Source: Dactylorhiza incarnata
Taxonomy: Eukaryota; Streptophyta; Magnoliopsida; Asparagales; Orchidaceae
DNA length: 64,000 nt
NCBI GenBank assembly: GCA_033032865.1
Contig: JAWHQI010000507.1
Span: forward strand, 186,001 to 250,000
Direction: 5' to 3'
The notes under the pieces are model-generated. The model ran no database searches. It saw nothing but the letters and a program-made list of their open reading frames with translations, and was not told the DNA's origin. Position numbers and translations under genes: made by a program. Below are positions 12,701 to 25,400 of the stretch, piece by piece (within the stretch, counting starts at the first letter, position 1; each line of letters opens with the position of its first letter).

Positions 12701-15700
12701 TGATAAAGATTTTAAGCATAGTATATATAAGAGATTTCAAATAAAAAGATAAGAGTTGTAAACAAGCAGAAGATTATAGAAAACATCTTTTTGTAAGCAT
12801 GAAGAACATAAGTAAGAATGTGAGTTTTAGTTCAAAATTGAAAGATGTTTTAACCTTTTTGAAATCTCAAAGTTTTTCATAAAAATACCAAGCATGAAAT
12901 GAATATATCAAAGAGAGATTATACTACAATGTTACTTAATTCTAAGTTCAAGAAATACCAAAACATTGTAGAGATCATGCTAGGTTTATCTAGTGCATTT
13001 TTATATAAAGAGTAGTATAGAAAAAGCATTAGAATCCAATACTCATGAGAAGAAGTGTTATGAAAGATAATGATGTGCACATAAGTGTATTTTGGGCAAT
13101 GTTAACAATGAATTTAAATTATCAAAATACAAGACATATGTAAAGTAAAATGCACAATAAAACACAAGTAAATTACTTTCACACACTTTTAATACACATA
13201 ATTTTTAACAAAGTGGTGTAATAATCAAAGTTTGCACAAGACACTTTACTATTCTTTCCATGGTGCTCAACCTCACAATGCTTATGAAGACTTATCAGGA
13301 GGTTCAAGTAGTGCTTGGTGGAGTTATATTTGTCTATATATATAATTTTTTGTTCATATTTGTGAGACAACATTCTCCGAATACATTTTTTTTGCAAACC
13401 AAAATTTTTAACTTAACCACTTTTCAAAATTTCATAAGTGTAATTCAAATGTAGTGTAGGCAATAAACTTATGCAAGTTTTAATTCATTGCACAAATACA
13501 ATACACAAGCAAGCATTTTTAGATTTAGACACACATGTTGATTACCAAAATAAGCGAGTGAAATGTATCATTATCAATCATAAAACATTTACTCATACTT
13601 AGAGGCATGCTAAGCTTGGTTTTACACATTTTTCAATATAATTGATGCATTTTAAATAGATATATCAAAGCATGATAAACAAAACAATGTTCATAGTAAT
13701 TTGAAAGAATATGTTTTAACATTGTAAATAATTCTAAATAATAGAATTTATACATGTTTGATATTGACAATAAAGATCATACAGTTTTTTTTTGTTTTAT
13801 CAATTTTAAATCAATTAAAAACAGAAAATCACAAAAACATATTTTTGTAATTTTTGAATTTTGAATTGTTATAGTAGATTTTTCATAATATGAATAAAAC
13901 ATAAATAACAAAAACATATTTTTGTATTTTTTGAATTTTGATTTTTTGTAGTTGATTTTTCATAATATGAATAAAATACAAATTAACACAAAACATATAT
14001 ATATTTTTGTAATTTTGAATTTCGAATTTTTGTAGTTGATTTTTCATAATATGCATAAAACAAAAATAAAAAAAATGTCAGCAATACAAAAAACAAAGTA
14101 GTACATATAGACTGAAATATTTTTAGTGATTTTTAGAAATTTTGAAAATCAGAAAATTCCAAAATCCACGCTAGCGCCGGCGCTAGTGATAGCGCGACAA
14201 ATAGTACGTGATTTTTTGAGAATTTAAAATTTTTGATTATTGATATTGATTAAGTGTCCTTAAAGTAGTTCCATGATGAAATTTCAGAATTTTTGGAGAT
14301 CTCTAGGTGGATCAAATTTGCATGAAACTTTGGCTTTTTAAATTCTTGTGTTTTACAAAAACCATTTAAACATGAAGATATAAACTATGAATACACAAAA
14401 AAGACATTTTTATTAAACAACCCAAAATATGCATGATTTAAGTGATAAGTAAATAAAATGATCATGCAAAGAGTAATATAAGTATGTCCTAAGATTAAAA
14501 ACTATCCCGACTAAATGTCTACACCCTAGCCCCGTAATAAGTGACAGATGGACATGAGGAGCTGCACACATGCCGTAGGTTGGGGTGTTACTCCCATATG
14601 CACACACTAGAGAATGCTCAACCTAGCACTCTTTCCCCCAGTGCCTCGCAAGGCCCCACTGGAACCCTCCCCGGTTAAGGACAAGACATGACTTAGAGGT
14701 TAGGTCTCTAATGCATACAACCCTACGCCCCCGCTATTGTGAGATATGAAGTCAAAGGTGAATAATCTTTGGACAACTTATGCTTTTAAATTTAAAGGTT
14801 GATATATAAACTATGTGTTTTGTTTAATGTGACGAGTTATATAAAGCCGCATAGTTTTTCTACTTTTATGAGATGACGATATGTGATAACTAGCACAATT
14901 ACTAATATTCAATAAGTGATAAAGCTAGTATGATGAGTTTTGGGTTTAATGTCATGTCATAAGATTAATATCAATATTGCATGTATTCCAAAATTGAGTT
15001 TCAAATTATAGATCTAGAATGGAGTGATGATTTAGTTTAATTTATACATTCATTGCAAAGTTGATTCTAGAGTCTACAAATATGAGAGATACATGCAATC
15101 ACTAGCCATGCAAATCAATACATCAAATAATGTAAAGAAAACATTATTCATAATTTTTATCATAAGATTCATAATTCCTATTATCGATTTGAGATATGTC
15201 TTGATAGAATATGAATTATGATTTATGATTAAAGAGAATTTTTGCATAGAATATATGTTAGATCATCATGATGTATGAGAATTCTAATCTTTTTAGACTT
15301 ATGATATAGTGATATAGTGATTTTCTTTTGAAAGAACATGATTGATTTGTAAGTCTAGAAAAATGATGATCATGTAGTCATATCAAAGACAAAGATCAAA
15401 TATATAATGTTTTGAAATTTTTAATAAAATTTGCATTCATTAATCGAATCTATTGATCTTTGGTTTTGCATGATAATATATGATTTATGATACAATATTC
15501 ATAAATATTCTAATGATTAATCCATAAACTATGTGGTTGTTGGAATTTTAGTATTCTATATAATTTCAAATCACATAGTTATCATAATATTTTAATAACA
15601 TTGTAAATGTTATACCTAGCATATAAATTTGAGCATAAACTAAGAAGTGATGCTAGAATAATGAGTTTGAGTGCAATGTTATTATATATTATTTAATGGA

Positions 15701-16391
15701 GATAATGTTGCATGTAATATGAGAAGTTTTAAAATTTATTTTTTTTAGACCTAGAATGAAATGATTAATCTTTTGATTTGATCTTAATGATGCAAGATGA
15801 TTTTAAGGTCTAAATTACATGCAAACATTGGTGACACATATCACACACATAATATCTAAATTAATATATGAAACAATTATACTAAGGATAGCATGTGATG
15901 AAAACTCCATAAATACAGAAATTTCCAAATCAAACAAATTAAGATAACTTTTAAAACAGAGTTGAAATTGGGCAAGATGACAGCACCAAAAAGAACTTAA
16001 ATGAGCAAACCTAGTTTGCCGTTGGATGGAGATTTTTGTGCTCTTTCCGAAAATATATTAAACGCGAAAATCAGGCGAGCAGATCAAAAGATATGGATGT
16101 TTGAAGTTTTGATCGTAAACTCGCATTTTTGAAAGATTAAACATGCGTTTAGATGAATTTTTGTTTTCATTTTTTTTTTGATAATATTCTTCATTATAAG
16201 GGCTATCATATGTAGCAAAAAAAAAAATTAGACAAGAATCAAAAACGTTGCGCATTTTAAATTTTTAGCTTAAGCCCTTTAATAAACCATTTAAATCCAT
16301 TTTTTAAAAATAATTTCATTAGTCTTGAAAATAATTTCTATATTCAAATTATAATGTTAATTCAAGACATAGATGGGTAAAGGATTTATAA

Positions 16392-16428
<37 letters not shown>

Positions 16429-19400
16429 CAATTTTAAAAGATGAAAGATAGGTCACTTTTAAGATCATATGACTTTATGTACAATTTTAATTCAATTTGA
16501 TTTGATAAACATTTGGCTTAAGATGTAAAAGTCATATTTCATAATATATCTAAGTGACCTTAACGTGTTGGCTCAAAAATAAAAAATAAATAGAAGAAAA
16601 AACAATTAAGCATATCATGAAGTAGAGTACTGATATTTCATTTTTAATTTATTTCTACTTAATGCAATACAATGATTCTTAGTGAATGAGAGATTTAGGT
16701 ATCCAAAGGGGACCAAATGTGATGGTTCCTTTGGGTATCCAAATACATCGTGTAGGCTTTTGGAGAGATATTGATGAATGAGCCTTTACAAGTGGAGTTA
16801 GTGTTTCGTTTTTAATTTTGGGCCTCCATTCATACTTTGGTTGTTTTTCTTTTAAATTCATATTATGATTATTTGACATCTTTTTGGAATGATAGTTGTT
16901 TGAAAAATAATTCATTTTGGATTTATGTTTATTCAAATTATTTTTCAAAATATATTGATGTTAATCATAATGAATTTTATTATAACGATTCTTTGAAAGT
17001 TTATAAGAGTGATTGTCTTTCTTAAGAAGTGATTGTTGAAAGAGTGGGTTACAAAATGTTGTAAATAATTGATTCTTATTTTGATAATTTTCATTTCCAC
17101 TCTTTCTTATAGACATACTCTTATAATATGAAGGATAATATTTTATAGTTTGATTTTCATGAAAAAGAGTTTTTAAATTTGAGTCATGATTGAAAATATA
17201 TTGAGACTTATAATAATGACTCTTAAGAATTTTGTGAGGATCATAATTCTTTTTGAAACTAAACTCCTTTTGATTTGATGTATGAAAATGATCCTTTTTA
17301 GAAATGATTTTGTAAGTTAATTTATCCTTGTTATTCAAAATCTTATGATGAAATTCATTACATGACATTTGAAATTTTTCAACAAAAGATTTTAATTGTA
17401 TTAACTTACAAGATAAAACATCATTTTGAATTAACAATTTTTCATTATGCCTTTTAGAAATTAAGAGTCCTTTTTCAATTTCCTTGAATTTTTCTTTTAA
17501 TAAATTGCAATCAAGACAAGAAATAGGAATTTTAACTAAAGAACGTGAAAGAGAATTTATCACATCAATATTTGATTCTACATTATCGTTTGCTTTTAAA
17601 GATTTATTTTCTAAAGGTAATTTGGAATTAGCAATTTTTAACTTTAAAATTTTACGTTTAGCAATTTTAAGCATACGAGAAGTAGAAATGGAATTTGTTA
17701 CAAAAAGAGAAGATTTAGATTTTCTTACCTTGCTATAGTTTCCGTCTTCTCTTTTGCTTGATGTGTTGCCAACAAATGAGTCCAATATTGTGACGTTGTA
17801 TTCTTCTTCCTCCAAGCATAAATCCTTATTGATTTCTTCTCTTGGATCCATAAGGAATTCCTCGTCGATTTCTCTCTTAGATTTATCATCCTCCAAGAAT
17901 GAGTCATTGTCGATTTCTTCTCTTGGATCCATAAAGAATTCCTCGTCGATTTCTCTCTTAGTTTTATCATCCTCCAAGAATGAGTCCTTGTCGATTTCTT
18001 CTCTTGGATCCATAAGGAATTCCTCTTGTTCATCATCTGTAGAAGGAAGATTATAAGTATTCTTAAGAAATTTCCAAACTTCATAAGCAGTAGGAAGTGT
18101 ATAAATAAGTTTGAAAATATTTTGATCTAATGCACAATATAGACTATTCATAGATTTGGCATTTAAAAACATCTCATTTTTATTTAAAATACTTCGGGGC
18201 ATTTTAATTGTAATATTCTATACTTCCATATCCAAAGATTTAAGAAATTTTTCCATAAGAGTTTTCCACCCATTATAATTTTTACCTTCAAATAATGGTG
18301 GTGCTAAAGATTTTTCATTTATAAGAAAATTTTCCTTACAAGTAGAAGCGAGATCATGAGACGCCATTATTCCTGGTTTTTAAACCGTTTGGAATAACCT
18401 ACGCTCTGATACCACTTGTTGGATCTTACGACGCCCTTAGACGGGGGGGGGGGGGGGCGGTGAATAAGGGAATAAAAATCTTTTTATAATTTAATGGAAA
18501 TTACTAAATTGTTTAAAGTAATATTAGAACACAAAATAACAATTTAGCTAAAGGAAGAAAATATCATAATTTGCAAGTTTAGGATTTAGAAACAAGTGCT
18601 AAATTGTTATATGATGAAATAGATTAAGATAAACAATTTAGACAAAGTGATTTGAATTGAAAGCTTTGTAACCAATATTTTAGAGATAACGCCAAAAGTG
18701 AGAAATCAAGTAAACACAAATAGAGACATGATTGTATTTATATAAAAATGGTGTTTACATAAATTTGATTTCTATATCGCTAGAAATCGGAGGCGCACAA
18801 ATGAAAATATCTTTTTCTTTTCTATACCGACTCGTATCCCCACGAACCGGTTGGCTTTAGCCTATCCTTCCCCGGATAAGGCCTCAAGCCGCTCTAGCCA
18901 ATCCTTCCCCGGATATGGCCTTGAGCCCCCTAGATCTAATCACCTAGGACTAGTCGCCAACACAAGGCGAATTTCCCCCTAAGTCCTACCCAGACCTAGT
19001 CGCCAACACAAGGCGAATTCTCTAAACGGTTACAAAAAGTATGGATTGGAAATAATGAAAACAATAATAAAAACTCTCTATATGAGATCTTCTGAAGTTG
19101 GAGATGAAGGATCGTTGTAGTATGAGCGAGGTCGAAGCGATCGTCCTTCGGATGTAGCGTGACGTAGTCCTCCTCCAGAATTCTCCTTAAGCTTTTTGTG
19201 GGAGATCCATCTTCGGCAGCATAACAACACTGGAATTGTGGTACAAGCAACCTCTCTGGGATAGATTGTCAAAATGATCGAAGTTGGCTCATTTTATAGA
19301 ACTTGGAGCTAGCGCCTGCGGTAGTGGCTAGCGCCTGCGGTAGCGTTCGTGTGGAGCGGTTGCGAAACCGTCGGCGGCGTGGCTCTGTGCACGAACTTGA

Positions 19401-22400
19401 GATAGCGCCAAGCTTTCAAAAATTGTTTCCATGCTGTCTTCTACCTGTGGAGTATTGCACCTATAGTTCCTGCACACTATAAACACACTACAAACAATAT
19501 CAAATACAATATGAGATTTGTTATTCTCAAACAAAGGGATCTGACACACATGTCCAACAGCTTATGCTACAACGATCCTTCATCCTTATCTTCAGAAATC
19601 TCATATATGAAGTTTTTATTATTGTTATCTTTATTTTTATTCCATACTTTTTGTGATCGTTTAGTTAATTCGCCTTGTGTTGGCGACTAGGTCTGGGTAG
19701 GACTTAGGGGGAATTCGTTTTGTGTTGACGACTAGTTCTAGGTGATTAGATCTAGGGGGCTCGATGCCATATCCGTGGAAGGATTGGCTAGAGCGGCTTG
19801 AGGCCATATCCGGGGAAGGATAGGCTAAAGCCAACCGATTTGTGGGGATACAAGTCGGTATAGAAAAAGAAAAAATATTTACATTTGTACGCCTCCGATT
19901 TCTAGCGATATTGAAATCAAATTTATGTGAACACTTTTTTTCATATAATATAATCATGTCTATTTTTGTGTTTACTTGATTTCTATCTTTTGGCATAATC
20001 TCTACTATATTGGTTACAAAGTTTTCAATTCGTATCACTTTATCTAAATTGTGTATTTCAATCTCTTTCATCATAAAACAATTTAGCACTTGTTTCTAAA
20101 TCTTAAATTGCAAATTACAATATTCTCTTTTTTTAACTAAATTGTTATTTTGCCTTCTCCTATTATAAAACAATTTAGTAATTTTCATAACATTATTACA
20201 AAAAATTTTATTCCCTTATTCACCCCCTCTAAGGGCGCCGTAAGATCCAACAAGGAGTTCCATGCAAGCTCAGGATTATTTATGAGAACCAACAAAAATA
20301 CTTCAAAAATGTTTAAGCATTGAAGGAAACTTGCTCATGGCAAGACAGTTGCTACTGCCGAGAACACCTCACGTTGAAGGGGAAGGGGTGAAAATGGCTG
20401 GCAATCCACGAAAGAAGATGTCAATGTTGATAGTGGACTGTGAAGACATTCTGGCTACGCCTTATGACAAACAATAGACCGTCGAAGGGAGGGTCGTTGT
20501 TGATGATGGTCTCAAGTCAAATTGATGATGAAGCCGACTTCAAACATGAAAACACGTGCGTGAAATGAGACAGACACAATAATGTAATAATGAAAATAAA
20601 ATAGTGAAAATAGGGATCCACACTGTGGTGTGTCTACGGATGAGACGAATGTTGCATCAATTCCCTCGGGGTTGAAAGAGCTCGACCCCATCGGGAACTC
20701 GCAAAGACTGAAAACTTAAAAATCTGGGTGTACTATTGCAACTTTGTGGCGCTGATCCAAGAGCTGTCTGTAATGTTTCGGCCTCACCAAGAGACTAAGT
20801 GGCGTTGGTATCATGGCGAGTTCGAAACTCTCAAATGTCTAGAACTTGATCTACCTCTTTAGTGGTTTTAGCCAACGGCTCAAAGCTGGGCAGAATGTTT
20901 GGGGCGGCTCGAAGTTGAGCGGAATGTTTTGGGCCACTGCAGGCGGGTTTGGGCTGGCAATGGGTGAATCTCCATAGTATAACGTTTGAATGTGCGATTT
21001 GAATTTTTCACTAATGAAGAAGGGAAGAAGAAAATGAGAGAGTTATATCTTCTTAAAATCACATATATTCATCACAAAAAATTTCAGAGAAATAAGAATA
21101 AAAATACACAAAGCATCACAAAAGACACATAATTTTTTTGTATAGAGGCTCCCCAAATAATGTGTGCTCCTCTCTTCCACAATCCATGTGGGATAACACT
21201 GTCTTCACAAGGCAAGTCAGAGCCTTTTCCAATCAATAACCCTTTGAATCTTTTCCACTGGAGTCTCTGAACCCAACATCGATCTTTTGAAGGAAGATTT
21301 TGTAACCCTTTGACCACAAGTGAAAGAGAGAGAAGGTTGGTAGTTGTGTCTCAAGAGAAGAGCGATACACAATTTACATAAGAGAGGGAGAGCGCGTATG
21401 AAGAAGATTAAGGAGTTACAACGATATAGTTAAGATGTGAGAAGGGAGATCGCTCTACATTCATGAGAAGGGAGATTGCTCCACATACAGAGAGTGCCGT
21501 CGTTGCAGCTGAGAACGACGATCTGCGATCCATCCTTCGATCGGCGAATGGATGCTTGGTCAACGAACGAGTCCCTAATCGCCGGATGTCTGGTCGACGA
21601 TCTCCGACAACTTCTGGATGAGTTTGGCCCTTTCTTCAGAACAACTTTCTAACATCTTCTCCTGTAGAGCTTTTGACGTAGACTTGGATTTAGGTTTTCA
21701 AATTAATTATTTTAATCAAAGAGATATTTTATTTTATTTTAAAAATAAAATTATGATTTTGAAAGTTACGTGAAATTTTAATTTCAGACGGGTCGAGTGT
21801 CCAAATCGAGCTTTCACGCAAAATCACTTCCAACGTTGGACTTTCGTAAAACCGTTAATAATTATTTGAGAGAAACTCTTTAGTGTTTTTGAGTTGAATC
21901 GTTGCGAGTTTTATACATCCACACGCATAATTATAAACGTAATAATTTATGGATAATGGTATTTCAAGTGATTGAACGTTCGAGACAAGCTCTTGATTAT
22001 TTAAATTATTGCATAAATTTAAACTAAGAAACTCGAGCAGGAATGGAAGAATGATACCGCACGAGGGCAGTCCGTCCCAAATCGTCGGCAGCGGCGTGGA
22101 AAAGGGCCTTTGACTTGCTGGAGTAGATGGAGTTGCTGTTCGACGGAGGCGATGCCCAGATTTGAAGGCGTTGAGGTACAGGACCACCAGATCGCTGGAG
22201 TAGGTCAAGCCGATGTCGACAGCGACCAGGAAGCGGTTATGACTCCTTAACGAGAGTCGGCGTCAGCCTCCAGGAAGGTGGCGGAACTCCCGGAGGGAAG
22301 GACGGGTTCGCCGGTGGAGATGAGTTGTGGGCGCTGCAACCTTGTCTCGGAGCGGCGAGGTCGACGGAGACGACACTGAATATTCGGCGGCAGGAGATAC

Positions 22401-25400
22401 CCAGCAATACAGAGGGACAATACGGGGTATCGTCCTCTGTTCCATTCCGTTTTTTTTTTCTTCACTTGGATCGGTCTCTTTTTAAAGAGATTTTCTGGCC
22501 CCCCTTTTTTCCAATTAAAAACCCTTTCCAATTTCTTTTTTAAGCTCAGAATAATTTCCCGTGGAAACCAAATATATATATATTTCCAATTGCAATTCAC
22601 CATATATATATATATATATATTTCCAATTGCAATTCTTGGTGGCAGTTGAAATATGCCATATATAAATTTTTTTTCCAATTGACATTTAATTATGATGCA
22701 AATATGATTTTCAAATATAATCTATTGGGTATCTTGCCCTATTCAAATCTAGGCGACCTTAAATAATTTTAAGCTTGCCTCTACCGTCCTAACTACCTAA
22801 ACTACCAGACCTTTTTATTCAAGGTCTCGTCGGACGGTCAACCCGATGAGCCAACCAACTTCAAAAGAAAATGTGCGAAAGAAATACATGCTAATAAATA
22901 AATAAATGCTGAAAAATAAAATACGTGACTTAGTATGCGACGAATGATGCATCAGCTTTCATCGGGCTTCTTCTTTCTGCTTCATGGTCGCTTCCTCTGA
23001 AACAGAAATTATTATCTTTTATAAGTTTCCTTATCTTCAATTAGATAACGTTTTGTACCATTAAATTCAAAGAGTTTTTTTAACAATCTCCCTCTATTTG
23101 ATGAAGATAAAGCATGATAGATTGATGATAAAACTTACAAAAGCAGTAGTTCCATTTACAGAGTTTTCTCCCCCTGCATCTGTGCTCCTTCCCCTCTTCC
23201 TTACACTCCCCCAGTTTGTTCTCAGAGAAAGAAAATACGGGAAGTCTTCCTGTGATTTTTTTCGTAACTCCTTTTCTGTAGTAAAAAACAAATATGTAGA
23301 TTCAAAGATATGTTTGTCATCTCAGTTAGAATATAACCCGACTTTAGACCAAATATGTAGATTCAAAGATATGTTTGTCATCTCAGTTAGAATATAACCC
23401 GACTTTAGATTACCATCATGCAATCATATTAAAATGCACATATGGGTTCAAGATGTTTTAGACTGATATCCATTTGTAAACATATAGTGCGATTCAAAAG
23501 ATTCCTAAGAAATAATATACAGATCCAACCCGATCTTGATTTACCAAGGTGCTAACTCCTTGAGGTGAACCTGAGTCTTATACCAATTGAAAGTGCGATC
23601 TGAATGTTTCACTAATGAAGGGGAGAGATAAAAGAGAGCTATATCTTCTTAAATCACATATATTTATCATTTTATCATATAGAGATTTCAGAGAAATAAG
23701 AAAAATAAAAATACACAGCATCACAAAAGACAATTTTTTTTTCTTAGAGGTTTCTCGAATAATGGGTACTCATCTCTTCCACAATCCATATTGGATAACA
23801 CTGCCTTCACAAGGCTAGTCAGCCTTTCCAGCCGGAGGCTCAAGAACCCTTTGAGTTTTTTTTCCACCGGAGAGTCCAAACCCAGCATAGATATTTTGAA
23901 GTGAAATTCTATAACCCTTTGACAACAAGTGAAAAATAGAGGAGGTTTGTAGCTGTCTTATTAGAGGTGAGAAATGAGATTGCTCCATATTCATTAGAAT
24001 GGAAATTGTTCTACATGCAGAGAATACTATCTCTCTCTATTTCTTCCCGCTTTTCCATTTCTTTATTTTCGCTCTTTTCTTTGATCTGTATTCTCTACAC
24101 CTTGATCTTCAAGTCCTCCGTCTTCTTAAATAGCCTCAGGGAGGGGGTTAATGGAGGAGAAAATTCCGAAATTGATTTTAAATGATTAACCTTATGATCA
24201 CTTTAAATCTAGCAACGAAAGCTCGATTTACCGGATAATAAAATGAGACAAGAAACTTAGTCCATCACAATATTACCCGTAAACAACTAACATTCGAGCA
24301 CACGCCGCGTTATAAAACAATTCATCCACAAGTATATTAGCACGAAATTTAGCTGTAATAAGAATATGCAAATTGAACAAGAAAAAATTCAAAATTTACG
24401 ACAAGCATGATCGATGGTAGTTAGTGGCAAGCTCTGATTGTTTAAAGATCAATTAAAATACTAAGCATAAAAAGATGCTAACGACTAGTGAACATTATGA
24501 GGAGTTATACCCTGGCCGTTGAGGGATCGTTGAACTTGACTGGTGAAGGAAGGCTTTGGCAGTGGAGGGTTGGACGAGTGTGCTTTGGCAGTGGAGGGTT
24601 GGACGAGTGTCGAACGGATGAGAAGAAATGCTGGCTGCACGTCAACAAGAACGTACAGTCCCTGGGAAGAAACAATGGGCCAGAGGGAAGAATCAGGAAT
24701 CGACTGGAGGGAGTCGATCTCCTCGGAGGATGGGGAAGGACTGGTCGGAGGATGGGGAAGGACTGGTCGTCGGAGGTCTGGAATGCCGTGGAAGGTGGCG
24801 GTGAGTCCAAGCGGAGCTATTACTGGCGACGGGATCTGACACTGGGGCTTGGTCCGTCGGAGGTGGCTGAGGATGGCTTGCCGGGCCCTTAGGATGTTGC
24901 TTCTAGGCCAGGAGAGCATACACTGAACTCTGGAGGAGGAGAACGAGCGATCAGAAACGGAAGTTGGTGTCGACTGGCTTCTGAAAAAACTGAGAACTCT
25001 ATTTTTTCGTATCTGCTAAGCCGCCCCTTTACGTAATTAATACAAAGGGGGGGGGGGCTTCAAGGGGTCTGCCAGGAGGGATGGGTTTACTCTTGGTTTT
25101 AATTAAGTCATTAATATTAAATTTTTTTTTTCAATTTCCGGCTATACATAGCAGGAGGGATGCATTTTTTTTTATTTAATACATGATTTTAACGGGAATA
25201 AAGGGAATTTAAAAGGTTGCCTTTTTATTTTACATCCTCATGAAATTAAGATTTAATTTTAATTTCAGAAATTCAATTATTGAATTATATTTAGGCTTCA
25301 TTTGGCGCGGCGGTGGCGTTTCTCCCGGCGGGTGCAAACGTGGATTTCGAACCGGAGGGCGGAGCCGGGGGATCGAAACAGAGCTTTTTACTCCGTTTCT

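Larger units (their letters stand above)
12378..16678 (-). other. Non-coding internal region of the inner Sirevirus-like element
   Basis: Strongly AT-rich, with runs such as TTTTTGTAATTTTTGAATTTTG repeated with variation at 13830-14050. I found no protease, integrase, reverse transcriptase or RNase H motif on either strand. It includes a GC-rich island at 14500-14745 and a TA microsatellite at 16391-16424. The right half of a long inverted repeat occupies its left part. Confidence 0.75.
11014..19559 (-). mobile_element. Inner Sirevirus-like LTR retrotransposon, complete ends, gag only
   Basis: 8546 bp on the minus strand with TGTTGG...CCAACA LTR ends, a matching 5-bp target duplication, primer site, gag and polypurine tract. 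The order on the minus strand is 5' LTR (18417-19559), primer site (18403-18414), gag (18367-16679), about 4.3 kb AT-rich DNA without recognisable protease, integrase or reverse transcriptase, polypurine tract (12362-12377 region) and 3' LTR (11014-12361). By eye the LTRs differ at roughly a dozen bases, mostly transitions, plus one deletion. It is a young non-autonomous copy that would depend on enzymes from relatives. Confidence 0.92.

Noticed and set aside
22247..22660. Minus-strand frame of 137 codons with a tyrosine/isoleucine run
   Set aside because: The run is the TA microsatellite read as codons; the rest is LTR sequence.
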